Source: Lasiodiplodia sp. COLG20 (Eukaryota; Ascomycota; Dothideomycetes; Botryosphaeriales; Botryosphaeriaceae). Taken from it: a DNA stretch of 64,000 nt. The notes under the pieces are model-generated. The model was given only the letters and a program-made list of their open reading frames with translations, had not been told where the DNA came from and did no database searches. Shown one piece after another: positions 1 to 11,741 of this stretch. The stretch covers positions 2,294,001 through 2,358,000 of the forward strand of contig VNWV01000004.1 of NCBI GenBank assembly GCA_009801085.1. The letters run 5' to 3'. A program made the position numbers and the translations under genes. Position 1 is the first letter of the stretch. Every line of letters starts with the position of its first letter.

Positions 1-2837
1 CTGTACATCTCGAACTCGACGTACGGGTTGATCGAGGCGTCCGACTTCATGCCGCTAGGGCGTGGCAGCTGTTGCGCAGAGATGATATGGACCGAGAACT
101 TTACGAGCTTCTTCTGCTGCTTGGTGCGTTTGTAGTCGCCGTTGACAAGCTCACGTTTCCTTGGCTCACGGAGCTCTTGTGGCTTGAGGACATATCCAGT
201 TCTGTCGTGGCCGGCAGCAAACATGGCATCGTTGATTTGCTGACCCAGGTCGTACGTCTGCCAGTTCAATGCCGCCATCTGCACTCCTCGACGCCAAAAC
301 TTGATCGGATCAAAGTTGGACGAATTGATCCGATAGCCTGACGGGTAGACGCGCATAAGGTGGTGCAGGTTGTGTTCCTCGAGCAGCAACTTAGAAGCAG
401 ATTCCTTGTTGCAAAGGTTGTCGAAGGTGCGCTCGGCAAACGAGTAGATGTGGTTGTACGTCCTAGCTTCCGCGGATCTGAAGTCGGAATACTTGATACC
501 CCGTGTGTACACGCCGAGGTCGCCGAGAACCTTGACAATCTTGCTGGTCTTCTTCTTCCTCTTCTTGTCCGCAAAGGTCGCAGGCGGACTGTCACTGTCC
601 TCTGCCGAGCTATGCAGGCTAGCTCCCGCTGACGTTACAGAAGTACGCGGCGTTTGCCAAAAGGGGGTAGCGCGTTCCGGGGGGCTAATGGAGGGAGGGC
701 TAGAGAGCAAAGGAGAGTCGGGAATGGGGCTGTTGTCGATGCTGATGGGCTTAGAGAAAGGAGAGCTGAAGCTGCGCGTTCTGCTGCGTGAGCTCAGCGC
801 ATCGCTCGTGCCGGCCTTATCGTCAGCGTCTTCCGAGGCTTTGACTTTGATCAAGATCTTGTGCTTGAGCTCCTCCGGCGACGGAAGAATTTGCGAATCG
901 TCAAGAGGCTCCAGAAGAAGCTGGTCGCCAAATGTTTTCTTCATGATCTCGGTCATAGCAGCTTGCTGCTCGGGGTTGCAGTGAACTTCCAAAGAGATGA
1001 TGAGCGGGTACGGTGAAGATACGAAGGCGTACTTTTGGATAACCGAGATGCAATCGGAGAACAGAACATGGGTCGTCAGCGTCCGACCATGGACAACGAT
1101 CGGGCGACCATCGTTGCCATCCCAGCAATCGATCTCTATGCACCGGCATCCTTTCTGAAGCGCGACAATGTAGGCTTCAGTGCTGGAATGGCCTGCAACC
1201 TGGCGCCCAAGGAGGTAGGTGTTGTGCGAACTCGAGATAAAGTACTCGTTGAGTGGCTGATCGAGCCTTGGCTCCGATCTCGGCGCGGCAAGGACGTGAT
1301 TTGCTGAGGACGTCATGAATGCCTGGAATGCCTGAAAATTCATGCTTCCTATGCATGCATCGCCACTGAGCGAGGATGCGGAGCTGTTCCTCGGCTTTCC
1401 GGAGAACTTCTTGAAAACGTTCTTCCAATAGTCCTGATCGGCAGCCACGTCAACACCCTGCTTCTCCTGCAGGAATCGTTCGAACCCGGCCCAGTACAAC
1501 TCAGCATGGTCGCCTTTGACTGAGTCGTAAATCGGTTTCAGGTCACGCCTCTCTTTCAGCTTACGGACGAAAGTCAAGAACTGGCCGTAACGCAAGTAGC
1601 CCGACTGTTCGCCAGCCTTGTTGAACTGGGCACGCAGCGCGTCTTCCGTGCTGTTGATCTGGAGGCTTCGGCAGAGCTTGACCGTGCTAGGAAAGTCAAG
1701 TTTCTGGTCTTCCTCGGGAATTTCGTGCCCTCTGGCGTGATCAAAGGTCCGCTTCCACAACGCTTTTGCTGTCTTCTCGCCGGTACCTGCCAGACCAGCC
1801 ATCATCTCTATGCGGCTACGAGAGACTTCTTCGAGGGTACCAGTCCAGAGCTGGAAAAGGAAGTTATTAGGTGCGATGAGGTGCATGGTCTTAATCGACC
1901 TGCCCTTGGACATTGAAGGGTCCGAGTAGATGATGGTGAACCACCGCTCTTCGTGATCGGCAGAAACCTGGAATTCCTCGCGGTAGTTCCTGGCCTCCTT
2001 GCCAATTCGGATTTCGCGGACGTCATCGATGTAAAACGACTTGGAGGGCCGGGATGGGTCCCACGTAACCTTCGCGGAGCCAAGGTCCAGACGAAACCTC
2101 ATGCTCTGGATTTTCTTCTTGGTGACCTTGGTGAGCCAGGTGCCCTGCTCGAGGACGGGAGAGCGGATAGGCGCGCCTTCCGTCATTGCGCCCCCGGCTG
2201 ACCGACCGGCGGTGATACCAAGGCCGTTGAGTATGTTCTCCTGGGAAGCCATTGCCTCGCCCGAATCCTCAATTGCCTCCTCGTCCGGGCCCTCCAGATC
2301 GTAGTCCGACACATCCCACGCAGCGTCTCGCGGATCCGAGGCGGTCCGGCTGTCGCTCCTCCTACGCATGATAACGGGACCGGCGCTGTGGTCGCGGCGC
2401 GCGCTTGCGCCGGAGCCGCGCTGGCGAGTGAGGCGGCTGTGGGCGCCGCGGGATATGCGTCGGATCAGATTGGGAGATTTGGTGAGGACCATGGCGTCGG
2501 TCATGGCGTTGGAGCCCGGGGAGGAGGTCGGCCCCGGGGCGGAGGTGGACATGTAAGACTCGGGCAGAGAGAAGGACGCGGGGAAGGAGGTCGTTATGCG
2601 GGTAGGTTGCATGCTTTCGGGGGTGGTCTGGAGAGAGACGGCCGAGTCCAGCAGCGAGGGCGCGGAGGTCGGGCTGTTGCGCGAGTAGTTGGCGGCGCCG
2701 GAGGTGGGCTGGATGGCGAGCGGCATGGTGGCATGGGGGGAATTGAAGCGGTAGCTTTTGGAGGTGGGCATACGGGGGCGAGGCGCTCCATTGTGGTCTG
2801 GAGAGTCGTGCGCCGAGTATGCCGCAGAGGAGGTCAT
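1..2837 (-). CDS. PLC1: Phosphoinositide-specific phospholipase C, 3' end missing
   Basis: Hydrolyses PIP2 to IP3 and diacylglycerol at membranes. The open frame runs from the ATG at 2837, the first ATG after an upstream in-frame TAA, off the left edge with no intron: 945 codons, 3' end missing. Domain order is a Ser/Pro-rich N-terminal tail (about 1-220), a PH-like segment starting VLEQGTWLTKV (about 227-350), an EF-hand-like region (about 350-510), PLC-X (about 525-670), a Ser-rich basic linker (about 690-755), PLC-Y from TSKIVKVLGDLGVYTRG (about 765-880) and the start of a C2 domain (from about 912). Both catalytic histidines are present, in SSHNTYLLG (His538) and VVHGRTLT (His583). Their 45-residue spacing matches animal PLC-delta. 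The unusually long low-complexity N-terminus resembles other filamentous fungal enzymes. Family assignment is secure; the exact start is less so. Confidence 0.95.
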   Translation of the reverse strand, partial: MTSSAAYSAHDSPDHNGAPRPRMPTSKSYRFNSPHATMPLAIQPTSGAANYSRNSPTSAPSLLDSAVSLQTTPESMQPTRITTSFPASFSLPESYMSTSAPGPTSSPGSNAMTDAMVLTKSPNLIRRISRGAHSRLTRQRGSGASARRDHSAGPVIMRRRSDSRTASDPRDAAWDVSDYDLEGPDEEAIEDSGEAMASQENILNGLGITAGRSAGGAMTEGAPIRSPVLEQGTWLTKVTKKKIQSMRFRLDLGSAKVTWDPSRPSKSFYIDDVREIRIGKEARNYREEFQVSADHEERWFTIIYSDPSMSKGRSIKTMHLIAPNNFLFQLWTGTLEEVSRSRIEMMAGLAGTGEKTAKALWKRTFDHARGHEIPEEDQKLDFPSTVKLCRSLQINSTEDALRAQFNKAGEQSGYLRYGQFLTFVRKLKERRDLKPIYDSVKGDHAELYWAGFERFLQEKQGVDVAADQDYWKNVFKKFSGKPRNSSASSLSGDACIGSMNFQAFQAFMTSSANHVLAAPRSEPRLDQPLNEYFISSSHNTYLLGRQVAGHSSTEAYIVALQKGCRCIEIDCWDGNDGRPIVVHGRTLTTHVLFSDCISVIQKYAFVSSPYPLIISLEVHCNPEQQAAMTEIMKKTFGDQLLLEPLDDSQILPSPEELKHKILIKVKASEDADDKAGTSDALSSRSRTRSFSSPFSKPISIDNSPIPDSPLLSSPPSISPPERATPFWQTPRTSVTSAGASLHSSAEDSDSPPATFADKKRKKKTSKIVKVLGDLGVYTRGIKYSDFRSAEARTYNHIYSFAERTFDNLCNKESASKLLLEEHNLHHLMRVYPSGYRINSSNFDPIKFWRRGVQMAALNWQTYDLGQQINDAMFAAGHDRTGYVLKPQELREPRKRELVNGDYKRTKQQKKLVKFSVHIISAQQLPRPSGMKSDASINPYVEFEMY

Positions 2838-5800
2838 GGTTCGAGCGGGAAGCGGTGGCCCTACTATCGTCGAGGACGGGACGGCATATTAGGAGTGGGC
2901 AAGAATGAGAGATGGTCGTGCGACCGAGCCAGCCGGAGTCGTTGTGGGCGCTTGGGGCTGTCGTGTTTACCGCATATTGAGCATCGCGCATCAAGCGCAG
3001 GACAGGCAATGATGCGGCAGGTCAGCTGAAGAGCGATGGGGTCGAATGGCGCGGAGTGCGGTCTTGCTCCAGAAGAGGGCTTGCAGCGCAGTGAGGCTGG
3101 GCCTGCAGCTTATCCTAACAGGTAAGCATGCTTCTCCACGCGCGCTCGCGGGCACCGAAAGTGCGGCGGGGGCCGGGGCGGTGGTACGTACTGAAGGCGA
3201 GGCTGCGTGCTGACGCAGGCTGCGGAATGCGGTCGTGGGAGTTGCGAGGAGGCTTGGAAAAGGAGGGCGCTGTGCGGGTTTGTGGTGCGGTGGATGCTCG
3301 CAAATCTGACGATGGCAACTAGTTCGTTATTAAAGAGGACGGGCCCGAGGCGCAACGGCGACGGGCCACGATGGCCATCCCTGCCCTGGCGTTGGGCGCA
3401 GGCTCGCAAGGCATGCCTCTCCGCAGCCGACGGTGCGTCGCAGGCCCGGGTGGCCAGCGCGCGCGGGCGGCATGGGTGCGAAAAAAACGGCCCACGCCCA
3501 GGGCAGGATTCGTTTCAAACGCCAGATTATTTGCGCCAGACGTCATGGTCTGCGCGCCCGTTCCACTTCATTTCACGCCCGCCCGCCCGCGGCGCGCCCC
3601 CTGGGCCCCGGCCGCGCTGCGCTGCCCTGGGGCGCCTCGCCGCCGACGCAAATCAACGTGCGCTGGCACGGCAGACAGGTCATTACGCTGCTGTCCCGCG
3701 CGCCGACGCATCCGGGGCCAGGAATCCGCTTCAGCCCTGCTGCGGAGCTGCGACAAGAATAGCGAGCGAGCTAGCGCTTATCGAGCCTGCCCTCCTCGTC
3801 AGGCACAGCGGCAACGTGGCGCGCCCTAAGCAGCCTTCGCAACTGTGCGGACCAGCTCTGTGGTTAAGCTATCCAAGCTGTGGTTAAACTCGTCGCTGAT
3901 CCGAGCCGGGGTGCGCTGCCCTGCCCGCTCCAACCCAACAGCCAGTGCTCCTTCGACATGAGCCGCTGCGCGCCCGTACGGGTGCGGCCATGCCGACTGC
4001 CGGCCTCCGTCGCGCTCGTGTGTCGTATCCGGCGCAGCCGTGCGCCTTGGCCCTTTTGCGCAACGCCTCGCAATCTGCATGCGACTCGCAGCGAAGCGTC
4101 CGCACCGGAGGATCGCCGCCAGCAGCTCGAGCTCGCCTTCGACTGCTTCGAGAAGACCGCGACCCCTGAGCCGCGAGGCCAAGCAGGGCGCGTTCCCCAC
4201 AATCCCAAAGCCGCCCTGCGCGCACTGGCCCGCTGGAGATTCGTCGCTCGTTTCGCAGCCTCCCCATCAGCTGACTCTCAATAATCTCCATCAAGCGATT
4301 GAACAGAGGCCCGCGAGCGGTGTGCGCGCTGCGCTGTTACCGTCTCGTGATGCCATGCCCCCCGGCCGCCCAATCGCCCTTCAATGCGACGCCATCACCA
4401 GAGTCAACCGGGGCCATCACCACCACGCGCGCGCGAGAGCTCCTTGATCCGCCGCCGCGGGCCGCGTGCGCTAGGCCAAGCGGCCGCCCGACACCAGCAC
4501 CACCCGCCCCGAAAGGGGTTCCGTCAATTCGATCAATTCGAAGCAGCGCATCGGACCACCACGCATTCCAGCTAGCTCACCAACTACTAGCTTGCGTGTG
4601 TCTTGGCCGCGTTTGCGCGCGGCACGCCTCGTCATCCCTGGGGGGGGGCTCGCAAGGAAACCTGGGAGGGCAGTCGCACGAGCTCCGGACAAGGGCACGG
4701 CGCATCTTAATGACTTGCAGCAGAGGGCCTGTCTCATGCCGGACTGGGGGGTGTGTGGCACGCAGCTCCGCCAACGGCGACGGGGTGCGGCAAGGCAAGG
4801 AAAAAAAGAAAGGAAAATGGAAAGTTTCCTAGCCTGTCGGCCGCGCGGGCACAGCACGCGCACGATTCTTCACACATAGTCACGAAAAATCTTCGTCATT
4901 GACTTGCAGGGGCTGATGTGCAGTTTGATCTTCGCGGCGCCTTGCACAAAAAAGCAATTGCAGCCTCGGGCGCCCTGCACCGTTCATCGCCAACATCTCA
5001 TCATCATCATTATCATCATCTCGCGATTTTCCAGCGGGCCGGTTCAAATCTTGCTGCGGCTGGCTGGCGGGCGGGAGGACGGGCATCAGAAACGGCACGG
5101 GCATCCTGCGAGGCGCCAGCCCTGCTCCAATTTCCCCTCAGTCGGGGGCCGGCAACAGCATCGTCGCACCGCACGGATGTCAGGCGATTGCCTGCGTCTG
5201 CGTCGCACGAACAGGCCTTCTCAAAGAGCCTCACGCCCGCGATTGATGGCAGAAAAGTGGACAGCGGCCTGCAGGAACGTCCGGCCTCTGCGGCGCGCGC
5301 AGCCAGCACCGGCAGCACGAGGGCACGTCCGCGTTAAGGTTCTCTCCTACTCCACCTCCTCTCTCTCCTCAGCACTAGGCCGCGAACGTCCCCTTGCGCA
5401 TAATGGTTAGACGCACACTGCTGCACACGTTCGACTTACGTCCGCAGTGATTGGCAACAGGCTGGCCGACACCGCCCGCAGAAAAGAGGCTATCGAGAAA
5501 TGCTCCGCATGACCACCTTCTCTGCCTTGGAGATAAGCTTGAACAATGACAACATGACAGCCCCTCCTGAGCTGACAAGCGCTAGTAACGGCGCACGCAA
5601 TACTTGCAACTTGCGGTGCGCAATCAGCATGCGCCTGGTCCAGGAGCCTATTGGATTAGGACGGCAGGCCGGCAGGCCGGCAGCTAGCGGCTGAGCAACA
5701 CACGGCAGCGTCGCACCGATGGCACGCGAATGAAGCAAAATAGTATCGTAATGCCTGTCTTCCGGGCGGCACGAGAGCTGTCGGCCTTGTTACCCGGGAC

Positions 5801-6443
5801 TGCTAGTGCCGTCACTTCAGCTCACAGGCCTGTCACGCCAAAGAATGCCGTAGGGCAAACGTAATGGGAGCACCCTGATACAAGGTCGGCCCACTTGCAC
5901 CTGCAACAAGGTTTGCGGGAGCTGGGGCGCTTTGCCGCATGCTAGTATTGTTCATAGATCTATCGTGCATCCACGTCCGAATGGGCGCTTCGATGACAGC
6001 CCTCCCTGCTGTAGGTAATATTAAGCGAACGGGCCTTGTACATGGATTGGAAACAATGTGTGCGCAAGGAGACACGCAGAAAAGATCGCCTGTCCGTCAG
6101 GCAGAAAACATACCACGCAGGAATGCATGCCGAACCTCATCCAGAAAGTGCAACAAGGTCCGCCCGCGTCCGGCGTTGCATGCCGTCGCATCTCAAGACA
6201 TACGTACAGCAATGATGAGTCGTCCCGGCGTGCACGGTTGGAACCGCAGAGAAAGACTTTTTCAGCTCCAATTCCCCCCCTCAGCCGTGTGAGCCGTCGA
6301 AGGTTCCAAAATCGCGGTCCTGTTTCGCCATGGCCCTGTCGCTCTTCCTCCGTACGCTCAACCAGGTCTGGAGCGCATCCCGTGCTCCCACGGCTCGGAA
6401 TCCCGTAGATTAACGGCGAAAACCTTGTTGTCCACTGCCCCCG
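2838..6443. other. Intergenic, GC-rich, no convincing gene
   Basis: This stretch lies between the 5' end of the phospholipase C gene and the 3' end of the next minus-strand gene. Open frames here overlap each other on both strands, are rich in Arg, Pro and Ala, and show no recognisable motif, as expected of GC-rich noncoding DNA. A short ATC/TCA microsatellite lies at about 4998-5028. The part next to 2838 should hold the promoter of the phospholipase gene. I see no tRNA. Confidence 0.6.
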
Positions 6444-8996
6444 TCAACGTTGCCTCGAATTCGATATCTTGCTGGAAGTGCCCGCCGGCCAAGTGTGCAA
6501 CGTGCCCTTGAGCGCATTGCTGCCCTCCACCGCAGCCGCTGGCTTCGCGGCTGCCATTGATTCCACGAAGGCCCCCGGTTTCGTGAAAATTATTCGCTCT
6601 CGTCGGTCTAGACCAGCCAGCTCACCAGGTGACTCACCTGCCGTGGCCGCCACCGTGTTTGCGTCGTCTGACGCTTGGTTCGCCTGAGCATCAGCGTCAT
6701 GAATTGGAGCAGGCAAACACCTACTCTCCGTCGATGAGGATACGGTGGTTGTGTTCCCGGCCCCAACAAATTCCATCGGGTTGGATGCCTGCTCTTCACC
6801 GCTGGGCACTACTCCTCCCGCACCTGCAGCTGCCGTGTCATTGTCCCCGGTGCGGAAACCCACAGAATGCAGGTGCGCGCATGCAGGCGAAATAGCCCTC
6901 GTTCCTGCTGCAGCTGAATTGCTGGACGCCTCGACCAAAAGAGAGGAAGTGATGCTCCTTCCGGGCATCAGTGCCGATCTCACGACTGGTTCAGGCGACT
7001 CGCACTCCTCCTCAGCGCTGTCGATAGCTGTCCTGTCGCCTTCACCGAAAACAAACCTCTTCCACACTGCCTCCTCATCCTGTGTCTCTACAGAATCGCC
7101 GATCCAGCCTTGCGTGGGCGCAGCTGGAAGCTTCTCAGCCTGCGCGGTGATTTGACGGCGAGACCCAAACGGAGATCCTGGGCGGCGGATATCGGGAACG
7201 CTGTCCGATGCTTGCGAATGCAGGGCGTCGCTGCATGGAGGCCTGAAGGTGTTTGCAGCCTCGCGCTCAGACGAGAATGCGGAGTTGGATGATCTGTCGG
7301 TGGGCTGACTCCTCTTCACCCATCGACTCCGTGCATTCGCGCATCGTCCTGTGGCGATGCTGATCGGTAGCTCTGCCGAGAGGCACGGGCTCACAGCACG
7401 ATCTGCGGAAGCTGTCGACGGTGCGCCGCCCTCTCCAATGACACGACAGGGCCTCTGCCGCTCGGAACCGGTCCGTCGCGCGCCAGGGCATTGGTCGGTG
7501 CTATCCAATGCGCGATCTCTGACTTCCAGCCGTCGAATATCATGGAACCCTTCTTCGAGCAAGCTTGGACGACTTCTTAGTTCCAACGAGCCCCGCGACT
7601 GCGGTCTATTCGGTGCCCGTGCAAAATGGTAATGAAACTCCTGAGCGCTTGGCTCATTCCGGGAAGACTTGAGAAAAAGCCGGGACGGCTTCGGCGGGGA
7701 GCTTTGCAGCTCTGGCTGCCCCACGGTCTGGACACGCGTCTCAGGCCGATCCAGACTGTCGCTTTTTCCACCCGATTCCAATTTTTCTAGCAATGTTGGG
7801 CGCTGCATCAGCTCTTCCTCGTGCGTATCCGAGGCTCGAATTCTCCCTTGTTGATCGTTGCCAGAATCTGCATCATAGTCATAACCGGATGCAAGGAGGG
7901 AAGCCTCCTTTGATGCAGGGGCTGCAGGGGCTGGACATGAACATTCATCAAGTTCCTGCAACAGTCTTTCGACATCTACAACAGGCTCGGCCTGGGCGTA
8001 GGTTCGAACTTCCTCTGATCCCATTTCCGTGTCAGACAAATTTTCCCTAAGGGCATGAGACCCTGCAATTGGAAGATGCTGCGCAGGGATTGGCTGCAGC
8101 TCTTCTACTGCGTCTTCGAGATCGAATAGCATTGGGTCCGATGGGATGAGATGAGCTTCGACCTCATGCGGGTCATTACACCGTGCAGGCGGCTGAATCG
8201 CAAGCGCGGCTGGGCCTATTTTGACGACAATATTATCCTCACCGTGGTTCACCAGAGCTCCACTCATCCATGGACCACCAAAAATTTCCCGCATTCCGTT
8301 CTGAATAGGCGCTTGTCTCGCTCCGTCTTTGTCAACCCTGCGAACCCCGCTGATGCACGTTCTTTGTCTCTTCCCGATGCCATCTCTTTCTTTTGTGGAC
8401 GGAAAATGCATTTTTAATGGCCGAGAGGGCAAAAGACCAGCCCAATCGTGACGAGCCAAAAGCCTATCACGCTCGCGCTCCACCAAATCGTCCTTCAGAG
8501 CACCATGCAGCACGTGCTTCTTTTTCCTTTGACCTTTTTGTCCATCATATGCCCTCCGAGTCAGTAGTTCACTGTCCTTTCGAGCCTTTGTGGGCGGCGC
8601 TAAGACTCGTGGGGTCGAATTTGAACCTCCTTCATGCAATGCCAACGACGGGCGCTCGGGAGTTGTTGAGAGATCATGGACGGGCCACGGCGAAATGCGG
8701 CTGTGTATTGGCGAAGGTCGCGCTGCTTGTTGCGGCTTCGTCGAGGGGAGCCGTTGCACTAGCTGAGCCGGTGTCTCATGTTGATCGAAAGCTGCCTTGC
8801 GCTTGATCGGCGAACGACTCTCGAACGCTCCGCCCTTTGTTTCATCTGGTGGAAGATATTGGGGTCTAAATGGGGGCGAACCGTTTCCATGGGCGTTGCG
8901 AGACTGGGTGCGGACTTGAGCGAAATGTTGTTTCTGGCGATGCGTTAGGGTATTGCTGTTCGAGTGTCGTTGCAGCCGGCCGCCGGTCCAGTTCAT
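6444..8996 (-). CDS. Conserved fungal protein of unknown function (850 aa)
   Basis: A single uninterrupted frame of 850 codons starts at ATG 8996 and ends with TGA at 6444. I know no function for it. Most of the protein is hydrophilic and low in complexity (Ser, Pro, Gln, Arg), without membrane segments or a signal peptide. One island looks conserved: residues about 172-213, with ERERDRLLARHDWAGL, then SRPLKMHF, then IGKRQRT. This is followed at about 245-275 by MSGALVNHGEDNIVVKIG. From memory, similar 'LL..DW.GL..SRP..M.F....IG+R' blocks occur in uncharacterised proteins of other filamentous ascomycetes; I could not check this. The basic, disordered composition would fit a nuclear protein, but that is inference. 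The frame's length and the conserved-looking island support a real gene. Confidence 0.75.
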   Translation of the reverse strand: MNWTGGRLQRHSNSNTLTHRQKQHFAQVRTQSRNAHGNGSPPFRPQYLPPDETKGGAFESRSPIKRKAAFDQHETPAQLVQRLPSTKPQQAARPSPIHSRISPWPVHDLSTTPERPSLALHEGGSNSTPRVLAPPTKARKDSELLTRRAYDGQKGQRKKKHVLHGALKDDLVERERDRLLARHDWAGLLPSRPLKMHFPSTKERDGIGKRQRTCISGVRRVDKDGARQAPIQNGMREIFGGPWMSGALVNHGEDNIVVKIGPAALAIQPPARCNDPHEVEAHLIPSDPMLFDLEDAVEELQPIPAQHLPIAGSHALRENLSDTEMGSEEVRTYAQAEPVVDVERLLQELDECSCPAPAAPASKEASLLASGYDYDADSGNDQQGRIRASDTHEEELMQRPTLLEKLESGGKSDSLDRPETRVQTVGQPELQSSPPKPSRLFLKSSRNEPSAQEFHYHFARAPNRPQSRGSLELRSRPSLLEEGFHDIRRLEVRDRALDSTDQCPGARRTGSERQRPCRVIGEGGAPSTASADRAVSPCLSAELPISIATGRCANARSRWVKRSQPTDRSSNSAFSSEREAANTFRPPCSDALHSQASDSVPDIRRPGSPFGSRRQITAQAEKLPAAPTQGWIGDSVETQDEEAVWKRFVFGEGDRTAIDSAEEECESPEPVVRSALMPGRSITSSLLVEASSNSAAAGTRAISPACAHLHSVGFRTGDNDTAAAGAGGVVPSGEEQASNPMEFVGAGNTTTVSSSTESRCLPAPIHDADAQANQASDDANTVAATAGESPGELAGLDRRERIIFTKPGAFVESMAAAKPAAAVEGSNALKGTLHTWPAGTSSKISNSRQR

Positions 8997-11741
8997 CGCG
9001 GGGTTGAAGGCGAGCGAGGGCTACCAGATACGGAAGCTTGATCGGCGGAGATCAGAAGACGCACGCGAGTGGAGCGTGGAGGCAGACGCGTCGTGAGATG
9101 TTGGGCCGCCGCCCGTCCCCGTGACCTCATGCTCTTTCCTGATTTGGCTGCCTGCCAACGCTTCCCCGCCTCCCCGCAGATCGTGCTATTGCTCCTTTTT
9201 TCTCCCAACTAGCCGTCGCTGACGGTTTTGCAACTTGCTTCTACTCTCTTTCTTCCACTTTCCTACGCCTTTCCTCGGCCAAGCCTGGGCGACGCGAGCA
9301 GCGCCTGCACCGCATCTGTCACATCCCATCCGACCGCCAATCCAAGCCACTGCTTGCCTGATTCCGAAACTATGAGGTCAGCTGCGCGTGCGTTCGCTGA
9401 TCGCTGCGATTCGTTCCACGGTTCCGCCTCCTTCAACCTTCAATCTCTTCCACCGCGCATGAGACATATCGGCGACGGGTTCGGTCCAACGGGAAGCACA
9501 CCTGTACGCACATGAGAGATGTAGTTTTTGGCACAACGGCTGAAAGCGATCGGAAGGAACACTGCCGCTTGTATAGGGACCAAGAGTAGCCGACGTGCGA
9601 CAACCCAAGCTCGATAGCCGGAGCGAAGTAGTCTCCTGAGTGGCAGGCTCACGTCTGCAGCTACTCCGCTTTTCTCCGCAGAACCATGACCTGCAGTCAG
9701 CTACATCACTCTGACCAACACCCTCAGACAAGATGTTGAATCACCAGCCACCACAGGCATCAGAAATAAGGCGGGTGCAAAGGTGTTGAAAGCATGACGT
9801 TGAGGAAGTAGTCTGTGAAGAGATGAGCAAACCTACAGCGTCAACTGCACGCAATTACGAGGCCTCCCGCCGCCGGCGACAGTCAGCAAGGTTCAACACC
9901 AGCGGCCTACCGTTTCGATCGATCCTATCTCGATCCCGTAGCGTCACACTCACGTCTTCCGGTCCAATCTAGCGGAGCGTCACGGCGCATTATAACTGCA
10001 CCAGCACCCAACGCGTGTTCATGGTGGTGGGGACGGAGCTCCACTGTGACTCGGGCTGGGGTCTCTTATGGGGCCGACACCACGTCGACAGGCTGATGAG
10101 CAAGGAACATTTCGATCCTATGATCCGGTTCGCATCGACAAACGCACGCCCGACATGAGGCCTAACGCAACTTCACTTCTGAGCGCAACGCCGCCTGGTG
10201 TCCGGTGCATACAGTCGCGCTTGCCGATAAGTGCTGGGCTAAGGCAACCTGGGGTTGAAAACCGGCGCTTGCCCGCGAGCGCACTGCACGATGATGTCAA
10301 CGCGGCTGGCGAGGGGTCTGGCGGGGCGGCTGGAATGCTCGAAACAACTGCGACAACACGCACAACGTGGTGTGAAGGCTGACTACAGATGGCACAGGCC
10401 GCCCCCATCCAGCCCACCGCTGCTGAATGACATGTGAAATCGAGGCAGCAAACCTGAGTTCCTGGCCACCTAACGACGCGGGAGGCTGCCAAGACGGCGA
10501 ATCAGCGGCGCGCAAGGATAAATGCACCCCAGGCGACGGCGTCAACTTTGGGAGGGCCGTGCAGGCAGACAGGAACATTGTGCGTGGTGTTGGAGGCTCA
10601 CAGCCACCCAGCCGTCGTCTCCAGGAGCCGACCGGATCGGCAGAGGGGCAGCGCGGCGGAGGCTAACGCGCGCACTTCTGGAGGGCGTGGCGGAGCCCCT
10701 CGGCCCCCATAAAAAATTAAAACGGCGGACGAGAACGTCCCGGACACGGCTGGGCGACGGATTCTCGAGGAGCATCAGATCGGCCACGCCGTCGCCGCAT
10801 CGCGCGGAAGACACAGCGGCCGCCCCTCCGCGTGGCAGCAGACAGCGGGCGGATGCCTCTCGAGTCCCTGCATAGCCCTTGATCTTTCGGTTCAAAGGGC
10901 TCAGCGAGGGTGCGGCGGAGAATACCCCGGGTCAATCAGCGCACCGCATGCGGTGAGTTAGGCGAGCTTGCCCGACGTCATAGTGGGGCCCACAACACCA
11001 GAAGAGGCGACGGCGGCAAAGCCAGGGCTCTGATACCGCGTTCCCACCGGTCTGGAGCCCGCATTGTTCTCGTCATCGGCCGCTTGAGCTGCGTGTCGAC
11101 GCCGCCCATGCAACGCTGGACGGACGGCCTGCCTTTCGTCTGTGTCAGCGCTGTGCCGACTGCAGCTTCCCCGTCCCAGAAACACCTCATCGCAGGGGCC
11201 CCGGTCCCGCAAAGCTCCAAAGCCCGGCGCCGCTCAAAGCCGCTGCGAGACAGGAGTGAGACCGCTTGCTGCGTCACGGCCGCCACGGTCCAAGGGCTCA
11301 GGGTCCATGAGATCATGAGCGGTGCGCGCCGCCGTGATGAATCGAGGCCTGCTGCCGATAAGCCCTGCGTTGCTAGCGCCATATTCAGGTTTGGATTAAT
11401 CACGCAGCTGGAGGCGTCAAGCCATGCGTCAGGGTTGCTCCTTTAATGGCCCTAGCGGGGGGTGCATCGGCACCATAAAATCCCACTTCCTCCAGGTCGG
11501 CATCATCTATTCCAGTCTTTGGCTATCCCATCCTTACTCCACTCGATCCACTTTTCTCTCCGCACTCCAGACACGTGCCCGGGTTCCTTCCACCACGTCG
11601 TCTATATAAACGGCTGTTCCCGTTGTTGAATAGCTCGTTCCCTTCCAACTCAACTCCCTCGACGGGAAAGCACAAATTTCGAGTACCAGCCGCTTACTGA
11701 GCTTTTCCACTTGGTCTCCGTTTTTTCACCACTCCATCATC
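8997..11741. other. Divergent intergenic region, no convincing gene
   Basis: This region lies between the divergent starts of the 850-aa protein gene (minus) and the HAD hydrolase gene (plus). Open frames on both strands are short, overlapping and without motifs. The last 250 bp before 11742 look like a fungal promoter and 5' leader: pyrimidine-rich tracts and a TATA-like element. I see nothing else I can name. Confidence 0.55.
11603..11610 (+). promoter_or_regulatory. TATA-like box of the HAD hydrolase gene
   Basis: The sequence TATATAAA lies about 130 bp upstream of the ATG at 11742 and is followed by a pyrimidine-rich leader. Position and sequence fit a fungal core promoter. The transcription start has not been measured. 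Confidence 0.5.
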
